NCBI GenBank assembly: GCA_950022655.1
Contig: OX465592.1
Span: 5,488,044-5,552,043, forward strand
DNA: 64,000 nucleotides
Source of the DNA: Alentia gelatinosa
Lineage: Eukaryota > Annelida > Polychaeta > Phyllodocida > Polynoidae
Reading direction: 5' to 3'
This document shows positions 12,404 through 23,827 of this stretch, one piece after another. Both the position numbers and the translations under genes were made by a program. Each line of letters begins with the position of its first letter. Positions within the stretch are counted from its first letter, which is position 1. The notes beneath the pieces are model-generated. The model did no database searches and was not told the DNA's origin. It saw only the letters and a list, made by a program, of their open reading frames with translations.

Positions 12404-12729
12404 GCCTCCTCGTGATGCAGACCGGATATGAGTGCATGCAAGCAAAACAAAAGCGACCGGGGTGGGGAGTGGTAAAGAGCACTGGACTTTGTTGATTCAA
12501 GTCCCACTGCAGCTATTTTTCTCCTTCAACCCCAGCAGTGGTTGATTTACTGCTATATCAAAGGACAATCCTCCTCATACCATGTCTATGTGGTGTGGGA
12601 AGTAAAAGAACTCTCACCTCGGTAAACGTGTAGGGGTGAGATTTCTTTCTACTTTCATCTCATAGATTTGGTCAAACCCAAAGTAAGTCTAATTGAACAA
12701 ATTGGACGTCAAACTACCCAAACAAACAA
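12404..12729 (+). mobile_element. tRNA-derived SINE, fullest copy
   Basis: From 5' to 3': a head with GGGGTGGGGAGTGGTAAAGA (A-box-like) and TTGATTCAAGTCCCACTGCA (B-box-like); a body with CCCCAGCAGTGGTTGATTTA and ACTCTCACCTCGGTAAACGT; and a tail ACTACCCAAACAAACAAACC. Relatives with the same body lie at 1645, 15975 (minus strand) and 45662. I infer RNA polymerase III transcription and LINE-driven mobilisation from the class. Confidence 0.75.
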
Positions 12730-12734
12730 ACCCA

Positions 12735-13185
12735 GGTACCAGCATATGACGTCATTGGGTTGAGACAGAGATTAGAGCTAGTGCCGCGAAAGATCTGTTG
12801 GGAGAGTGACGTGCTTGCAGTGGACGATTGCTGGTGACTGACAGAGTGCAACCAGCTCAATTTTCAAATGCTTACAGACATTGTACAGGTAATGACGTGG
12901 TTATCAAGAATAATAAACTATGATTGGGTATTAAACTGATACAATGCATTTAGATGAGCCAAATAAATAAGTGTATCGCATTTACCGTCAGTCCTAGGGT
13001 CTTTATCCGGACAAAATCTAAACGAAATCCTTGTAGTCCAACAAAAATATTTCACAAATACATGTGCAATACATATATACCGGTATTACAAATATAGCAC
13101 ATGCATACTATATGTATTACATATTTTCGGTGAGCCAAAGCTTGCCCTTACAGGAAAATAAACCTGGGGTATAGGTAAAGTATTC
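12735..13185. other. no gene seen
   Basis: No exon, RNA gene or clear repeat recognised. Confidence 0.4.
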
Positions 13186-13244
13186 ACCCCTCATCTCCAT
13201 TGAGCTATTTATACATATTTTCCTTTCCCTTCGAGTTTGTACCC

Positions 13245-14215
13245 TGAATACCGAACTCCTGCCGTTACCCCGGGCTGTCTCCTGTAAATGCCGAACTCCT
13301 GACGTTACCCCAGGCTGTCCCCAGTAAACTATTAACCCCTGACGTTACCCTGGGACATCCACAGTAAACTGTAAACTCCTAACATTACCACGGGCTGGAG
13401 TAGTAAACGGTGAACTCCTGACTTTACCCCGGGCTGCACCCTGTAAATGCCAAACTCCTGATATTACCCAGACCTGTCCACTGTAAATGCCAAACTCCTG
13501 ACATTACCCCAGGCTGTCCCCTGTCAATGCCGAACTCCTGACATTACCCCAGGCTGTCCCCTGTAAATGCTGAACTCCTGACATTACCCCGGGCTGTCCC
13601 CTGTCAATGCCGAACTCCTGACATTACCCCAGGCTGTCCCCTGTAAATGCTGAACTCCTGACATTACCCGGGCTGTCCCCTGTAAATGCCGAACTCCTGA
13701 CATTACCCCGGGCTGTCCCCTGTAAATGCCGAACTCCTGACATTACCCCAGGCAGTCCCCTGTAAATGCCGAACTCCTGACATTACCCCGGGATATCCCT
13801 GGTAAATGCCGAACTCCTGACATTACCCCGGCCTGTCCCCTGTAAATGCCGAACTCCTGACATTACCCCAGGCTGTCCCCTGTAAATGCCGAACTCCTGA
13901 CATTACCCCAGGCTGCCTCCTGTAAATGCCAAACTCCTGACATTACCCCGGGCTGTACCCTGTAAATGCTGAACTCCTGACATTACCCCGGCCTGTCCCC
14001 TGTAAATGCAAAACTCCTGACATTACCCCAGCCTGCCTCCTGTAAATGCAAAACTCCTGACATTACCCCGGGCTGTACCCTGTAAATGCCGAACTCCTGA
14101 CATTACCCCGGCCTGTCACCTGTAAATGCAAAACTCCTGATATTACCCCAGGCTGTCCCCTGTAAATGCAAAACTCCTGACGTTACCCCAGGCTGCCTCC
14201 TGTAAATGCCGAACT
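13245..14215 (+). repeat. 40-bp minisatellite (about 24 units)
   Basis: Units read GAACTCCTGACATTACCCCG then GGCTGTCCCCTGTAAATGCC. The first eight or so repeat, in order, the variants of the inverted array at 10041-10407; the remainder are more uniform and look like later expansion. The array is bracketed by direct copies of a ~65-bp flank (TCCATTGAGCTATTTATA through TTCGAGTTTGTACCCTGAAT) at 13187-13252 and 14213-14276. Confidence 0.95.
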
Positions 14216-14289
14216 CCATTGAGCTATTTATAAATGTGATTTTCCTTTCCCTTCGAGTTTGTACCCTGAATACAATTTATAAAAACCTT

Positions 14290-15237
14290 CATTTCTGAGC
14301 TGGTATCCTGAGTAGGCCTACGATAAAGGCTGTTCTGGATACCACCAGCGAAAAATCCAAGATGGCTGGACGTAGAAAGAAGAAAACTTCACTTGAAAAC
14401 ATCTCTATTCAATTATAAAGTAAGTATTGTCTAGTAGTGACGCGAAAATAACTGGGTTTGTGTTTATTTGATATCAACTTTTATTATCCACCTAATAAAA
14501 AGTGTCCATAGTAAACACATAAAGCATGTGACATACCCACCACATATGGATATGCTGTATTCTTTGGGGGCGCATATTGAATAACAGGGCGCACGTAAAT
14601 ATAGTGCACATATAAAACGAACTTATATCGACATGCCACTTGTCCAGAAAAGGTGGATAATAAATACAATAATGACTGGTTTAAGATAAAAGTGGTTTAA
14701 TGCTCTTCAATGTTGACTGTACGCCATATGTACTCTTATGCTTGGATATTACTACGCATCAACTCCCCGAAGCATATGGTACTTAGATCTAATATTGTGC
14801 ATGTACATGTAGGGTGCATTCTTCAAAAAGAAAGAGGTTGACGCCGCAATACACTCGCTAGCGCTCATGTATTACTACGCGTCAACCTCTCTTGGTTTAC
14901 GGCCGCCTATCCACAAAACCATCGATTATTGTCTTTGTATTTAGTTTAGATATGCATTTATCTACCTTTTGTCTACCAAAAGTATGGGCACGGGGCTTAC
15001 TATTCAATTCCAAAAAATGAGCGGTGTTTTTCCGGGAACTGGCTGGGTTTTGTTATTCACCCTCCTCCTACCCCAACAGGCATGACGTCACGGAGACATG
15101 CGGACGCGGGATACGTCGTAGATTAGTTGTGTAATAGACTTGGCAGTCTGCCAAACACGTTGTCGTCTGCGGATCGGTGACGAACAGGACCACGCTCCAC
15201 CGGGCGCGGGAATGTCACATGATTCCCGCCAAAAACA
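14290..15237. other. no gene seen; small foldback motifs
   Basis: Two arrangements with ATTACTACGC(A/G)TCAAC around CTCGC-type loops (14745-14775 and 14835-14895) belong to the recurring hairpin motif of this genome. No exon seen. Confidence 0.4.
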
Positions 15238-15242
15238 CTAAA

Positions 15243-15650
15243 CAGTGGCGTCAGAATAGGTGTGTGTGTGTGGGGGGGGGGGGGGGGGAGCAGGGCGGCC
15301 GCCCCCCCCCCCCCCCCACCCCACTTTTTTTGCTAACCCCCAAAAAGTCAGCACCTTCAAATCTAACCTAATCAAGTGTAAAAAATGTCTTGTATAAATC
15401 TAACGTTTAAGCATGCGATGATGGCTAAGCCTTGACTTTTCACCATGGAAAAATGTCTGTCTGACTTTTTCGCGTGCAATGAAGGCTAAGCCCTGACTTT
15501 TCACTCTTGAAAAATGTCAAAATCTGACTTTTTCGCATGTAATGAAGGCTAAGACCAGACTTTTCGCAGAATTATGGTAAATCCTGTGGAACAGGCCAAT
15601 GTCAAAGTCTGACTTCATACCAAGAAAAAAGTCAGCAATTTTTCAATTTG

Positions 15651-15682
<32 letters not shown>

Positions 15683-15706
15683 TTTCAAAATGTTCTGACA
15701 CCCCTG
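15243..15706. mobile_element. non-autonomous hAT-like element with 5-bp target duplication, copy 1
   Basis: The left end CAGTGGCGTCAGAATAGG pairs with the right end (reverse complement CAGGGGTGTCAGAACA). Exact CTAAA duplications flank it (15238-15242 and 15707-15711). Inside are poly-G and poly-C tracts and about three units of a ~60-bp repeat with ATGAAGGCTAAGCCCTGACT. Copy 2 is at 60446-61113. CAG-type ends with 5-bp duplications are reported for part of the hAT superfamily. Confidence 0.85.
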
Positions 15707-15974
15707 CTAAAAGCCGGGCATTCAATCGTCACCTCAGAGGGTCTCGTACTAGAATTAACATAAATCTTTAATGATCTTATCATCAACTCAAAGAGCATGT
15801 AGGCCTACTGGAATGGACTAATCTTTAATTATCTAATCTTCACCTCATAGAGTCACGGAATTAATCAATCTTCAATTATCTCATCGTCACCTCAGAGAGT
15901 ATGGTACTGAAAGACATTCTCTGGAGTTTTACATCCCGCTTTTACGACCAACTCGTGGGTTCCATGCTTGAGTG

Positions 15975-16325
15975 GTTGGTTGGTTGGTTGGTTGGTTTGA
16001 TTTAACGTCCAGGTAACACCACACCACAAGGGTGGTGATCGAATCTACGAAATGAAGCTAGATGGAAACCTCACCCCTACATATTTACTGAGGTGAGAGT
16101 TCTTTTACTTCCCACACCACATAGACATAGTATGAGAAGGATTGGCCTTTGATATAGCAGTAAATCTACCACTGCTGGGGGTGAAGGGGAAAAGTGGCTG
16201 CAGTGGGACCCGAATCAACAAAGTCTAATAACCTTGATATAACAAGGCCAGTGCTCTTTACCATTAAGATAACTCCCCACCCCAGACGCTTTTGTTATGC
16301 TTGCGTACAAGCATATCCGGTTCAT
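15975..16325 (-). mobile_element. tRNA-derived SINE, minus strand
   Basis: Read on the minus strand it carries the head (CTCTTTACCATTAAGATAAC on plus), the CCCCAGCAGTGGT body and a (AACC)n tail, seen on plus as GGTTGGTTGGTTGGTTTGAT. It lies back to back with a plus-strand tail fragment. Confidence 0.75.
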
Positions 16326-16432
16326 AGATTCGATCACCACCCTTGTGGTGTAAAATAACCTTGAGAAAGTCTGGTGAGAACCTGCAATGGTTAACTGGAC
16401 GTTAAATCAAACCAACCAACCAACCAACTAAA
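16318..16432 (+). mobile_element. SINE tail fragment, plus strand
   Basis: GATTCGATCACCACCCTTGT through GGACGTTAAATCAAACCAAC matches the 3' end of the SINE at 45662-45867 and is the inverted counterpart of the neighbouring minus-strand copy. Confidence 0.7.
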
Positions 16433-16434
16433 TA

Positions 16435-16735
16435 TAAGGTCATCTATTTCTAAACCACACATTGTATGTTTATATGAAACCATACAATGTTATCTATTTC
16501 TATACCACACATTGTAAATTTATATGAAACCATACAAGGTCATCTATTTCTATACCACACATTGTAAATATGAAACCATACAATGTCATCTATTTCCATA
16601 CCACACATTGTAAATATGAAACCATACAAGGTCATCTATTTCTATACCACACATTGTATGTTTCTATGAAACCATAAAAGATTATCTATTTCTATACATG
16701 TATATGTATGATTATATGAAACCATACATGATTCT
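16435..16735. repeat. ~58-bp minisatellite
   Basis: About five units with CATCTATTTCTATACCACAC, ATTGTA and TATGAAACCATACAA; some units lack about 7 bp. Confidence 0.9.
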
Positions 16736-17261
16736 GAAATATTCTGAAAGTGAAACATTGTTATAGATTAAGTTTGTTTCATTATTGGCGTGCCAGTAAT
16801 ACACCACAGGCTGCACAGACATACCGGTACACAGAGTTTACTGATGTCCTGCTGGGGAACTAAGGCAACCTGTCTGTCTTATGCTTGAATGGAAATAATA
16901 TAAAACTACTGAGTATCGGGTGATCTCGTCCCGGATCTGACTTGAGATCAAACAGAGCCCAACACTCTCATTGTACAGATCACAATGAGCTAAAGGAGTT
17001 TCATTTGATGGGCATAAAGACCCTGAAATCACACAAAACCTATAGGCACATCCAACGGTATGTATCCCACTTGCTTCAATTAAATAAAAAAAAACACATA
17101 TGGTGAGAGAATATTAGATATTGTCAATCGGAGGTACACATGGAGATCAAGTTTTGCAAGTGGGATGGAATTATCAAGAATGTCCATTCTAGTACTCTAA
17201 GCCACGAGTGGGGCGACACTTAGTAATATATGAGAATTAGCGAGTGTATTACTACGTGTAG

Positions 17262-17468
17262 ATACCTCGCCATGTCAGCTGTGGGGGACCAACCCTGGAT
17301 AGGTCTATAGATCCCTCCACCATGCCGCAGACACCTCGCCATGTCCGCTTAGGACGACCAACCCTAGACTGATCTATAGATCCCTCCACATGTCCGCAGA
17401 GGGTGACCAACCCCGGACTGGTCTATAGATCCCTCTACATGTCGGCTGTGGGCAACCAACCCCGGTAT
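17262..17468. repeat. ~64-bp tandem repeat, interrupted by a MITE
   Basis: Units share GGTCTATAGATCCCTCCAC and CCGCAGACACCTCGCCATGT. The array stops at a MITE (17469-17787) and resumes with CAGGTCTATAGATCCCTCAT at 17795-17840, so the MITE inserted into an existing array. Confidence 0.8.
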
Positions 17469-17787
17469 GCTGCGATAGTTTGTTACCCTGCCATAAATCG
17501 TTTTTATCGCCCACTCAATATGCGCATGCATCTGGAGAAGTTCTTCCATTCAGCTAGCGCAGACAATTGGACGTACTACTATTTTGATGTGATTTTGATG
17601 TAAATAAATGAAAAGAATAGTATTTCACCAACAGAAACTTAGCAAGACATGAGAATTACATGTAGTGATATGCTTAATTTTGGCACATTTTTCATTCTCC
17701 AGTCGTGGACTTGAACATGCTCACGCATGCGCACCAGATACTAGTGGGCGATAATAGCAGTTTATTGTAGGGTAACAAACTATCGCA
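17469..17787. mobile_element. MITE, 'GGTTACCCTGCC' family, copy 2
   Basis: The arms TGCGATAGTTTGTTACCCTG (left) and CAGTTTATTGTAGGGTAAC then AAACTATCGCA (right) are inverted repeats. Both continue to ATCGCCCACT, as in the 3059-3357 copy. The insertion splits a tandem array. Confidence 0.8.
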
Positions 17788-17899
17788 CCACACCAGACAG
17801 GTCTATAGATCCCTCATCATACTGCAGACACCTCACCAAAGAGGATAATGCTCTCTGTAGGAGTACCTGGTCTGGTTGACCTTTGCAGGGACCTCTCCT

Positions 17900-18350
17900 T
17901 CAGAGAGCCTGACACTGGGGAGAGTGATGTGCGGAGGATCATCTGGAGATGTGTCCCATTCAGTGGGCGGCTTTTGTGTCAACATAAAGCTGGGGAGATG
18001 CTGGGTTTATGGGTCGGGGAGGTTACTCGAGAACTCGACCCGAAAGAACTCGACCCCTAGTTTTCAGGAGATCTCGACCCGATTGGAGGACTCGACCCAC
18101 AAAGTCGACCGGTTTTAGATTAAGTTATTAAGGATAAAACAGTTTGGTATTGGGAGTAAAGGTCTGCCTAATTAGCTTTTAGACGAATAAACCAGCGGAT
18201 TTTGAAAATAAGTCCAGTTATGTTTAGGGTTAGAGTTAGGGATATGGTTAAGGGCAGGAATTGGGTTAGGGTTAAGGGAAGGGGTTTTATGTTTGTTTTT
18301 CTTCCCCAGAGAAGAGCAAATTTGAAGCCAAGAAAACATATTTAGTACTA
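17900..18350. other. no gene seen; short CTCGACCC repeats and TTAGGG-like motif
   Basis: CTCGACCC recurs five or six times at 18024-18105. A degenerate TTAGGGTTAG stretch lies at 18223-18283. No exon recognised. Confidence 0.4.
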
Positions 18351-18355
18351 GAGGG

Positions 18356-18520
18356 AAACTATGTTCCGGTGGGAATAAGTCAAAGTTACGAGGTAAGGGT
18401 TGAAAAAATTACTGCCCAAGGCGTAGCCGCGGGCAGTAATTTTTCCAAGCCTTACCTTGTAACTTTGACTTATTTCCACTGGTACGTGGTTTCCCTATTC
18501 CTATATACCTTCAATTGTCG
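18356..18520. mobile_element. foldback element, 'GGGCAGTAATTTTT' family, copy 1
   Basis: A long hairpin: ATAAGTCAAAGTTACGAGGT with AAAAATTACTGCCC on the left and GGGCAGTAATTTTTCCAAGC with ACTTTGACTTATTTCC on the right. The loop is about 15 bp and contains AAGGCGTAGCC. A second copy is at 23828-23985. Confidence 0.8.
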
Positions 18521-18649
18521 GCTAATATCGATAAAAACCGAACGTCACTGAACGTCAACCTGGGCAGTAACTTCAACCTGGGCAGTAAACAAAATTTATT
18601 CCACCCCCAGCAGCGTTAAGTAATCATAGGTTGTTCGCTCATAGGTATA

Positions 18650-18912
18650 TGGGAATCTGAGATTGTACACTAGACCCTTTTCTGTATATTGTACAAGGGT
18701 TATTGTTTAATATTATCTAAGACAGTATTCCATGAGGTGTTTTTTTGTTTTTTTGTTTATTCCTATCAGTTCTACTGCGATGAGTAGTTCTTCCACTGAT
18801 AGTGCAGGTCGTCCATCAGTGTTGAATAAAGCTGATCCACATCATCCCTCAGGCTCTATGGCGTACAGAAAGGGCCTTCATGTACGAGCCTAGATTATTA
18901 AACGAGCCCCAG
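18650..18912. mobile_element. MITE, 'CTAGGATCGTACATG' family, copy 1
   Basis: The left part has ATTGTACACTAGACCCTTTT and CTGTATATTGTACAAGG; the right end AGCCTAGATTATTAAACGAG then CCCC is the inverted end. Other copies: 23447-23555, 48098-48311, 50569-51889 (split by a LINE) and a left end at 49847. Confidence 0.7.
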
Positions 18913-19688
18913 GGGCTGGTTTAATTTTGAGGGGTTTCGGAGGTTGTCGCCAGCAAGTCGATTATATTTTCACTAGCATCATGGTTGATTATTTTTGAAC
19001 ACAGGTAAGTGAGTAAAATTAGAACTCTTCGAGTGGTACATGGAAGGAGAGAATTATCTGCACTCGTTGGCACCTGGAGGCTATTGAATAAAGTTCGTTC
19101 GTTTCTGGTGCTGGTCTGAACGATACGATAACTCGAACGATAAACGACATCCCGGACGATTTTTTTCCATTAAGTGTTGTATGACAAAACAGAAGATATT
19201 ATCTAGATTAACGTATTTGTATACAACACCTTGTAAGAGGTTTAGATTACTCTTATTTTCAAAATATCTTCTGTTTACAGCACATTATTTTATACAACAC
19301 TATGGCCCCAAGGACGATTCTGGGAGAGCTTTTTCTCGTTCGTAGTTTATTCAACAGCCCCCTGGCTCTTGACGGAGATGGTTGCGTAACCCCAAAATAT
19401 AGTTATAATCCAGTCACCCGCAATGTAATACGGTAGAGGTAGGTATGTGTGATGTAACCCCAAAATATCGTTATAATCCGGTGCAGTGAGTGAGTGTATA
19501 AAGATCACACTGCGGAGGTCAATAGATGTATGAAGGTGCAGGTGTGTGTAGGTGGGAGGGGGTGCATAGAGCTTTTACACACAGTAGACGTATTGTCCCG
19601 GAGGATATATGTGTCAAACGGGCGGCAATTTGTGCGAGCGATTCACGATCTATTTTATGTAACGATCTCGGCCATGGATCGTCCCTAA
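18913..19688. other. no gene seen
   Basis: AAAACAGAAGATATT at 19187 and AATATCTTCTGTTTACAG at 19262 are an inverted pair around 19190-19300, so part of this may be another small element. No exon seen. Confidence 0.35.
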
Positions 19689-19910
19689 AGCCGGAGACAC
19701 ATCAAGCGAGAAACGCGGCGATTTCCGGAATCGCCAACACAATATTGCTTATATGTGAGCTATTATTTCATATTTAACCTGATTATTGCTTCAGAGACGC
19801 TAAATCATAGGTGAGAGATATTACTATTAAATAATATCGTACATACACGCAAATCTCTGTTGGCGATTTTGGAGATCGCAACTGTCACTCGATTGGTGTG
19901 TCCCTGGTAT
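19689..19910. mobile_element. MITE with ~50-bp terminal inverted repeats
   Basis: The left CCGGAGACACATCAAGCGAG and the right end in reverse complement CCAGGGACACACCAATCGAG continue into GCGATTTCCGGAATCGCCAA versus GCGATCTCCAAAATCGCCAA. The interior is AT-rich. Confidence 0.75.
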
Positions 19911-20515
19911 AGGGTCGTAGATCGTTCGATAGATCGTATCGTCCAGCCATAGTATCGTACATAATGAGTGAAACGCCCCCGTCTCCCGCAATAAAATACT
20001 TACATAGAACGTTCTGACGTCGTTCTATATTTACTATACACCCGAAATTAAGAAAAAGCATCAATTTCATTTGGCTTAATTATTAATATTTTAATAAACG
20101 TTTACGAAAGTGTTGCGTATTTTCCCCTACGGGACAGTGGGTGTTTTTTATTCTTTTTTTTTTATTGCACTGTAAAGAGGTACATTCAGCTTGCCTCTGC
20201 ATTGCAGATTTTCAGGCTAGCTTCTACTAACAAAAGTTTTTTTCTGTTTGTCATGAAAAAGTTTCTGTTTAAGATATATATATACATGATGATACATGAG
20301 ATAAAATGAGTTTTATGTGTTCCGTACAGCATTTCTACGTCATATGGCGAAACTGCGTATTTACAGTATATACGGCATGGGTATACAGTAAGTATGTGAT
20401 TGTGAAAAGACACGTTGTTGACCGTTTAATTAGGGCAACAGCATTGTTTTAATCACGGCTAAGTCATGGAGGAGAAGGATCTCAACCTGTGATCTATGTT
20501 GAATATGATTATTTA
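19911..20515. other. no gene seen; possible retrotransposon tail
   Basis: TTTTTTTTTTATTGCACTG at about 20151 looks like the A-tail of a minus-strand retroelement, but I cannot identify its body. Confidence 0.35.
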
Positions 20516-20518
20516 ATA

Positions 20519-21121
20519 AAGGCATTTCCTATAATTGACGGTGGCGCAACCTGGTTATTTTCAAACACTGCTTATTATCAAATCAAAATGGTTGCTGGTG
20601 AATTATTTTAAAGGCATATCCTACAATTTGCAGTGGCGCCACCTGGTGATTTTTAGATAATGTCAATTATCAGTTAAAACTGGGATTAATTCTAATTCTA
20701 CATGAGCAAATTTGATATTTTGTCCAACTTATCCAATCTTAATAGGTAAAATATGTTAATTTACATTCGTTTGATTCACATAGGAAATGTGCTGAAAAAT
20801 ATGGGTTTCTCTAATTCTTTCAAAAACAAGCAAGGTGACCTATGGTTTTTAAAAACTAAATGAGTAGTACTATACATGTACTATATTCTTTGAAAGTTTG
20901 AGGAAAATGACATGGGTTTTACTATGTGAAAAAATACATTTCAGAATTTCTATATTCTAATATAAAATTATTATAATATTGATCTGTAAATCAAAAACTA
21001 GCACGGTGATCCCCGACTTTTAAGTTAGATATGTGTTCCACAGCACTTGGAGATCATCATATTAGATTTTTAGGAAATTGACATGGGTTTTAATTTTCAA
21101 ACCAAATTGTCCATATGCCTT
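20519..21121. mobile_element. inverted-repeat element, 'AAGGCATATCC' family
   Basis: The left end AAGGCATATCCTACAATTTG (20611) pairs with the right end (reverse complement AAGGCATATGGACAATTTGG, ending 21121). The left end is duplicated about 93 bp upstream (AAAGGCATTTCCTATAATTG at 20519). A truncated reversed copy lies at 52666-52942. Confidence 0.65.
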
Positions 21122-21125
21122 GAAT

Positions 21126-21635
21126 ATCCAGCGAGTAAAATATAACATTACACTGAGGGGACTGTTAATTTTATACACTAAGGGGACTGTTCATTATATA
21201 TGTACTCAGGGGACTGTTCAGTATATATACTCAGGGTGTGTGCACATATGCAGTGAAATATTCATCTACAGTTCGTGTTATGAATTACATCATTCTCCAA
21301 AAATTGTTTACAAAACACTCCTCCACATCCGCGCAATTAGCCTACATCAGGGAACAGTCCCGCATCGTAATTCAGTATGCGGGGCCATATAGCACCAGCA
21401 ACATGTTGGGGGGAGGGGGGGGGGGGCGGTAAGGTGAGCCAGGGGCCGTGAGCAAAGTTCCCGTCTGGGGGTGGAGGTGGGGTGGGGGTATGAAATGGGA
21501 GGAATAGACCGCATTTCAAACAAAATATTTGTTATAAAACTCCTATTATATCAGGTAAATATAAATAAATACAAGTAAATATATCTGAACACACACCCGC
21601 CCCTGAGGCTAGGGTTCTGGTGGAGATCGTGTGAT
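21126..21635. other. no gene seen; short repeats
   Basis: ACTCAGGGGACTGTTCA-type units recur three times at 21150-21235. Poly-G lies at 21409-21427. No exon seen. Confidence 0.4.
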
Positions 21636-21639
21636 CGGA

Positions 21640-21790
21640 GTCACTCTCCTAGACTTGCTCAAGTCTTTGATTATAAACATTCATTAAATGATTAAACACA
21701 ATAAGAATAAAGTATGTATCCTTCTCTGACTGGCCCATGAACCAAAACTGTATCCCAGTGAGGAGGGTAGCCATATGGAGCCAAAATGAA
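21640..21790. repeat. direct repeat pair, member 1
   Basis: CTCAAGTCTTTGATTATAAA through CCCAGTGAGGAGG matches 22465-22610 in the same orientation, with the 21770-22125 inverted element between them. Confidence 0.6.
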
Positions 21791-22125
21791 CCCGCTACCA
21801 CAGATTTACAAAACACCATTTCCGGTGGCCAGTAAGAACGGGGCTTAGTGCTAAGCCTATGGGGGTTTGAGGCTAGACTTTGTTTTTGGTATCGTTTGTT
21901 ACTTTTGAAGTGTAGTTTACTACTATCGTCTTGGAATAACTCTGTCTTGAAGCTACGATGACAGTTGTTAAGTTTAGCAAAAATATGGATCTAAAAGATT
22001 GGAGAATGACACATATAATCTTGAACCTTCTTAGTCAAAGTACTGAGCGCCTACATCCGGAAATGGTGTTTTGTAAATGGGTATCTGCGGTTTCAGCGGG
22101 TTCACTTTGGCTCACTATAGGATGC
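21770..22125. mobile_element. inverted-repeat element
   Basis: The left arm GAGCCAAAATGAACCCGCTA through ACAAAACACCATTTCCGG pairs with the right arm CCGGAAATGGTGTTTTGTAA through AGCGGGTTCACTTTGGCTC. The interior, about 240 bp, has no transposase. Confidence 0.75.
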
Positions 22126-22464
22126 AGGGACTGGAGCCAGTCTATCCCTCTCCCCCTCCCCTACATGAGTGGAGAGAGTGGCCTGCTGATACAGGTGATG
22201 TTTAGGTATTAAACCTGTGACTGAAACGTGCCTCTGATCAGGCACGTTTTCTAAGGTCACACAAGAAATGCCTTCACCAGAAACAGTTCAATGTCGTCTG
22301 CCAAGAAGGCGGGAACCTTGGCCGCAGTGTTTGGCGGCAAACTGCCTTGCTGCCGACCACCCACGAACGGTTCACTCCAGAGTAAAGCTCGTCCGTTCAC
22401 GAACCGCCCGCCCTTCGCCCGGGCGACAACGGGATGTACTAGAGTCTAGCTCACATTGTCTGGC

Positions 22465-22610
22465 GCCAACCTAGACTGGCTCAAGTCTTTGATTATGAAC
22501 ATTCTTTAAATTATTCAAAACATTGTAGTTAGGTAAACTTTCCCCTGACTGGTTCAGGAATCAACCTGTATCGAGGAGAGGAGGATTGCGGTAGGTGGAG
22601 GGATACGGGG
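22465..22610. repeat. direct repeat pair, member 2
   Basis: GGCTCAAGTCTTTGATTATG and CCTGACTGGTTCAGGAATCA correspond to the 21640-21790 segment. Confidence 0.6.
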
Positions 22611-22679
22611 ACTGGGGCCCCAGTCCCTTTATTATCAAGCTCTTATGAACCTGTCATCAGATACTATATAGAAAACACA

Positions 22680-22960
22680 TGAAAGTTAAGGGTCAGAGCT
22701 TGTATCCCATCGAGTTTGAATCGCGTAGTAATTCACAAAGCGAAGCTGCGTGAATTATGTAGCGATTCAAACGAGATGGGATTGAGCTCTGACCCTAAAC
22801 TTGAATGGGTTTCTGAATTTATCTCACCCTTTACATTGACTGATGGGCTAACGGTTGTGACTTAATACCCCATTGGATATTTTTCCTAAATATCTCATGG
22901 GCGTTAGATACGAGTTCCCAATGTTAAGTCTATGGAGAAAAAATATCTGGGGTGAGATAA
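22680..22960. mobile_element. foldback element, 'TCTCACCCC' family, with GGGTCAGAGCT hairpin
   Basis: A hairpin with arms AGGGTCAGAGCTTGTATCCC / GGGATTGAGCTCTGACCCT and inner CGCGTAGTAATTCAC / GTGAATTATGTAGCG is followed by TTTATCTCACCC and GGGGTGAGATAAAG. The same structure lies in opposite orientation at 56594-56995. Confidence 0.8.
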
Positions 22961-22964
22961 AGAA

Positions 22965-23445
22965 TATTAAGCGGCCGTAATCTCCGAGGATTATACGCGT
23001 AGTAATATCCGAGATTACGATGGCTTTTATCTTAAACCATATTCCCAAGCACTATTATGCATGCCAGGAACTTGCCCCCTCCCCACTCTTATCTCCCCGA
23101 TAGGTTCAGTATGGAGACTCCGTATTAGTCGGATAATAAAAACGTATAGAGTCGTCATATTCTCTTGAAAAATCCTTAGCATTCAAAAGAGTGCGTAAGA
23201 AGTGCAGCAGCCATTTTCTCTTTCCTTTGATAACTAGCAATGGTGAATAATGAATAAAATATTAATATTATTTTGATCTGCGTGGTCGTATCTCCTTGTA
23301 GTTGATGTGATTCAATATCCTCTCATTCACTCGGATATTACTACGCATTAACTAGCCTAGGTACGGAAATTACGGACATGCAGATCAAAATCATGGTAAT
23401 ATTGTGTAATTGCAAACTCTGCTTTACCCCTTCTGGATCCTAATC
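22965..23445. other. no gene seen; one small hairpin
   Basis: CCGTAATCTCCGAGGATTAT / ATATCCGAGATTACGATGG at 22976-23025 is a hairpin of the recurring GTAGTAATAT class. Otherwise nothing is recognised. Confidence 0.4.
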
Positions 23446-23446
23446 T

Positions 23447-23555
23447 AGGATCGTACATGAAGACCCTTTTCTGTACCATGTCTGTTCGCTAAGATAGTTA
23501 TAGCTTTGGTATACAGAAAAGGTTCTACATGTACAATCCTAGATCCCTATATACC
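23447..23555. mobile_element. MITE, 'CTAGGATCGTACATG' family, short copy
   Basis: TAATCTAGGATCGTACATGA at the left and ACATGTACAATCCTAGATCC at the right are inverted ends around CTGTTCGCTAAGA, an internally shortened version of the family. Confidence 0.75.
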
Positions 23556-23827
23556 GATGGGAGAACACTCTATGGTTACACCATGCTACGGGGGGGGGGG
23601 GGGGGGGGGGATAACTTACATTTACTACCCAAGGCTGACATTTACTACCCAAGATCGACATTTAGACCAATCAGATCGTCTCTTACAAAATTCATATGAA
23701 AATTGCAGTGGGGAGAAAACATTGAGTCTCAGGTTACTTGATAAGGTTGTATCTGGCTTCACGTCTGATGGCGGGTAAGCAAATAAAGCTATCTATCATT
23801 ATTAAACTACATTTGAAGTATATATAG

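Noticed and set aside
12404..12729. The A-box/B-box segment considered as a functional tRNA gene.
   Set aside because: It cannot fold a full acceptor stem and is followed by a shared body and tail found in several copies, so it is a SINE.
18223..18283. TTAGGG-like run considered as interstitial telomere repeat.
   Set aside because: Only a few imperfect units, interspersed with GGTTAAGGG and GAGTTAGGG; too short and degenerate.
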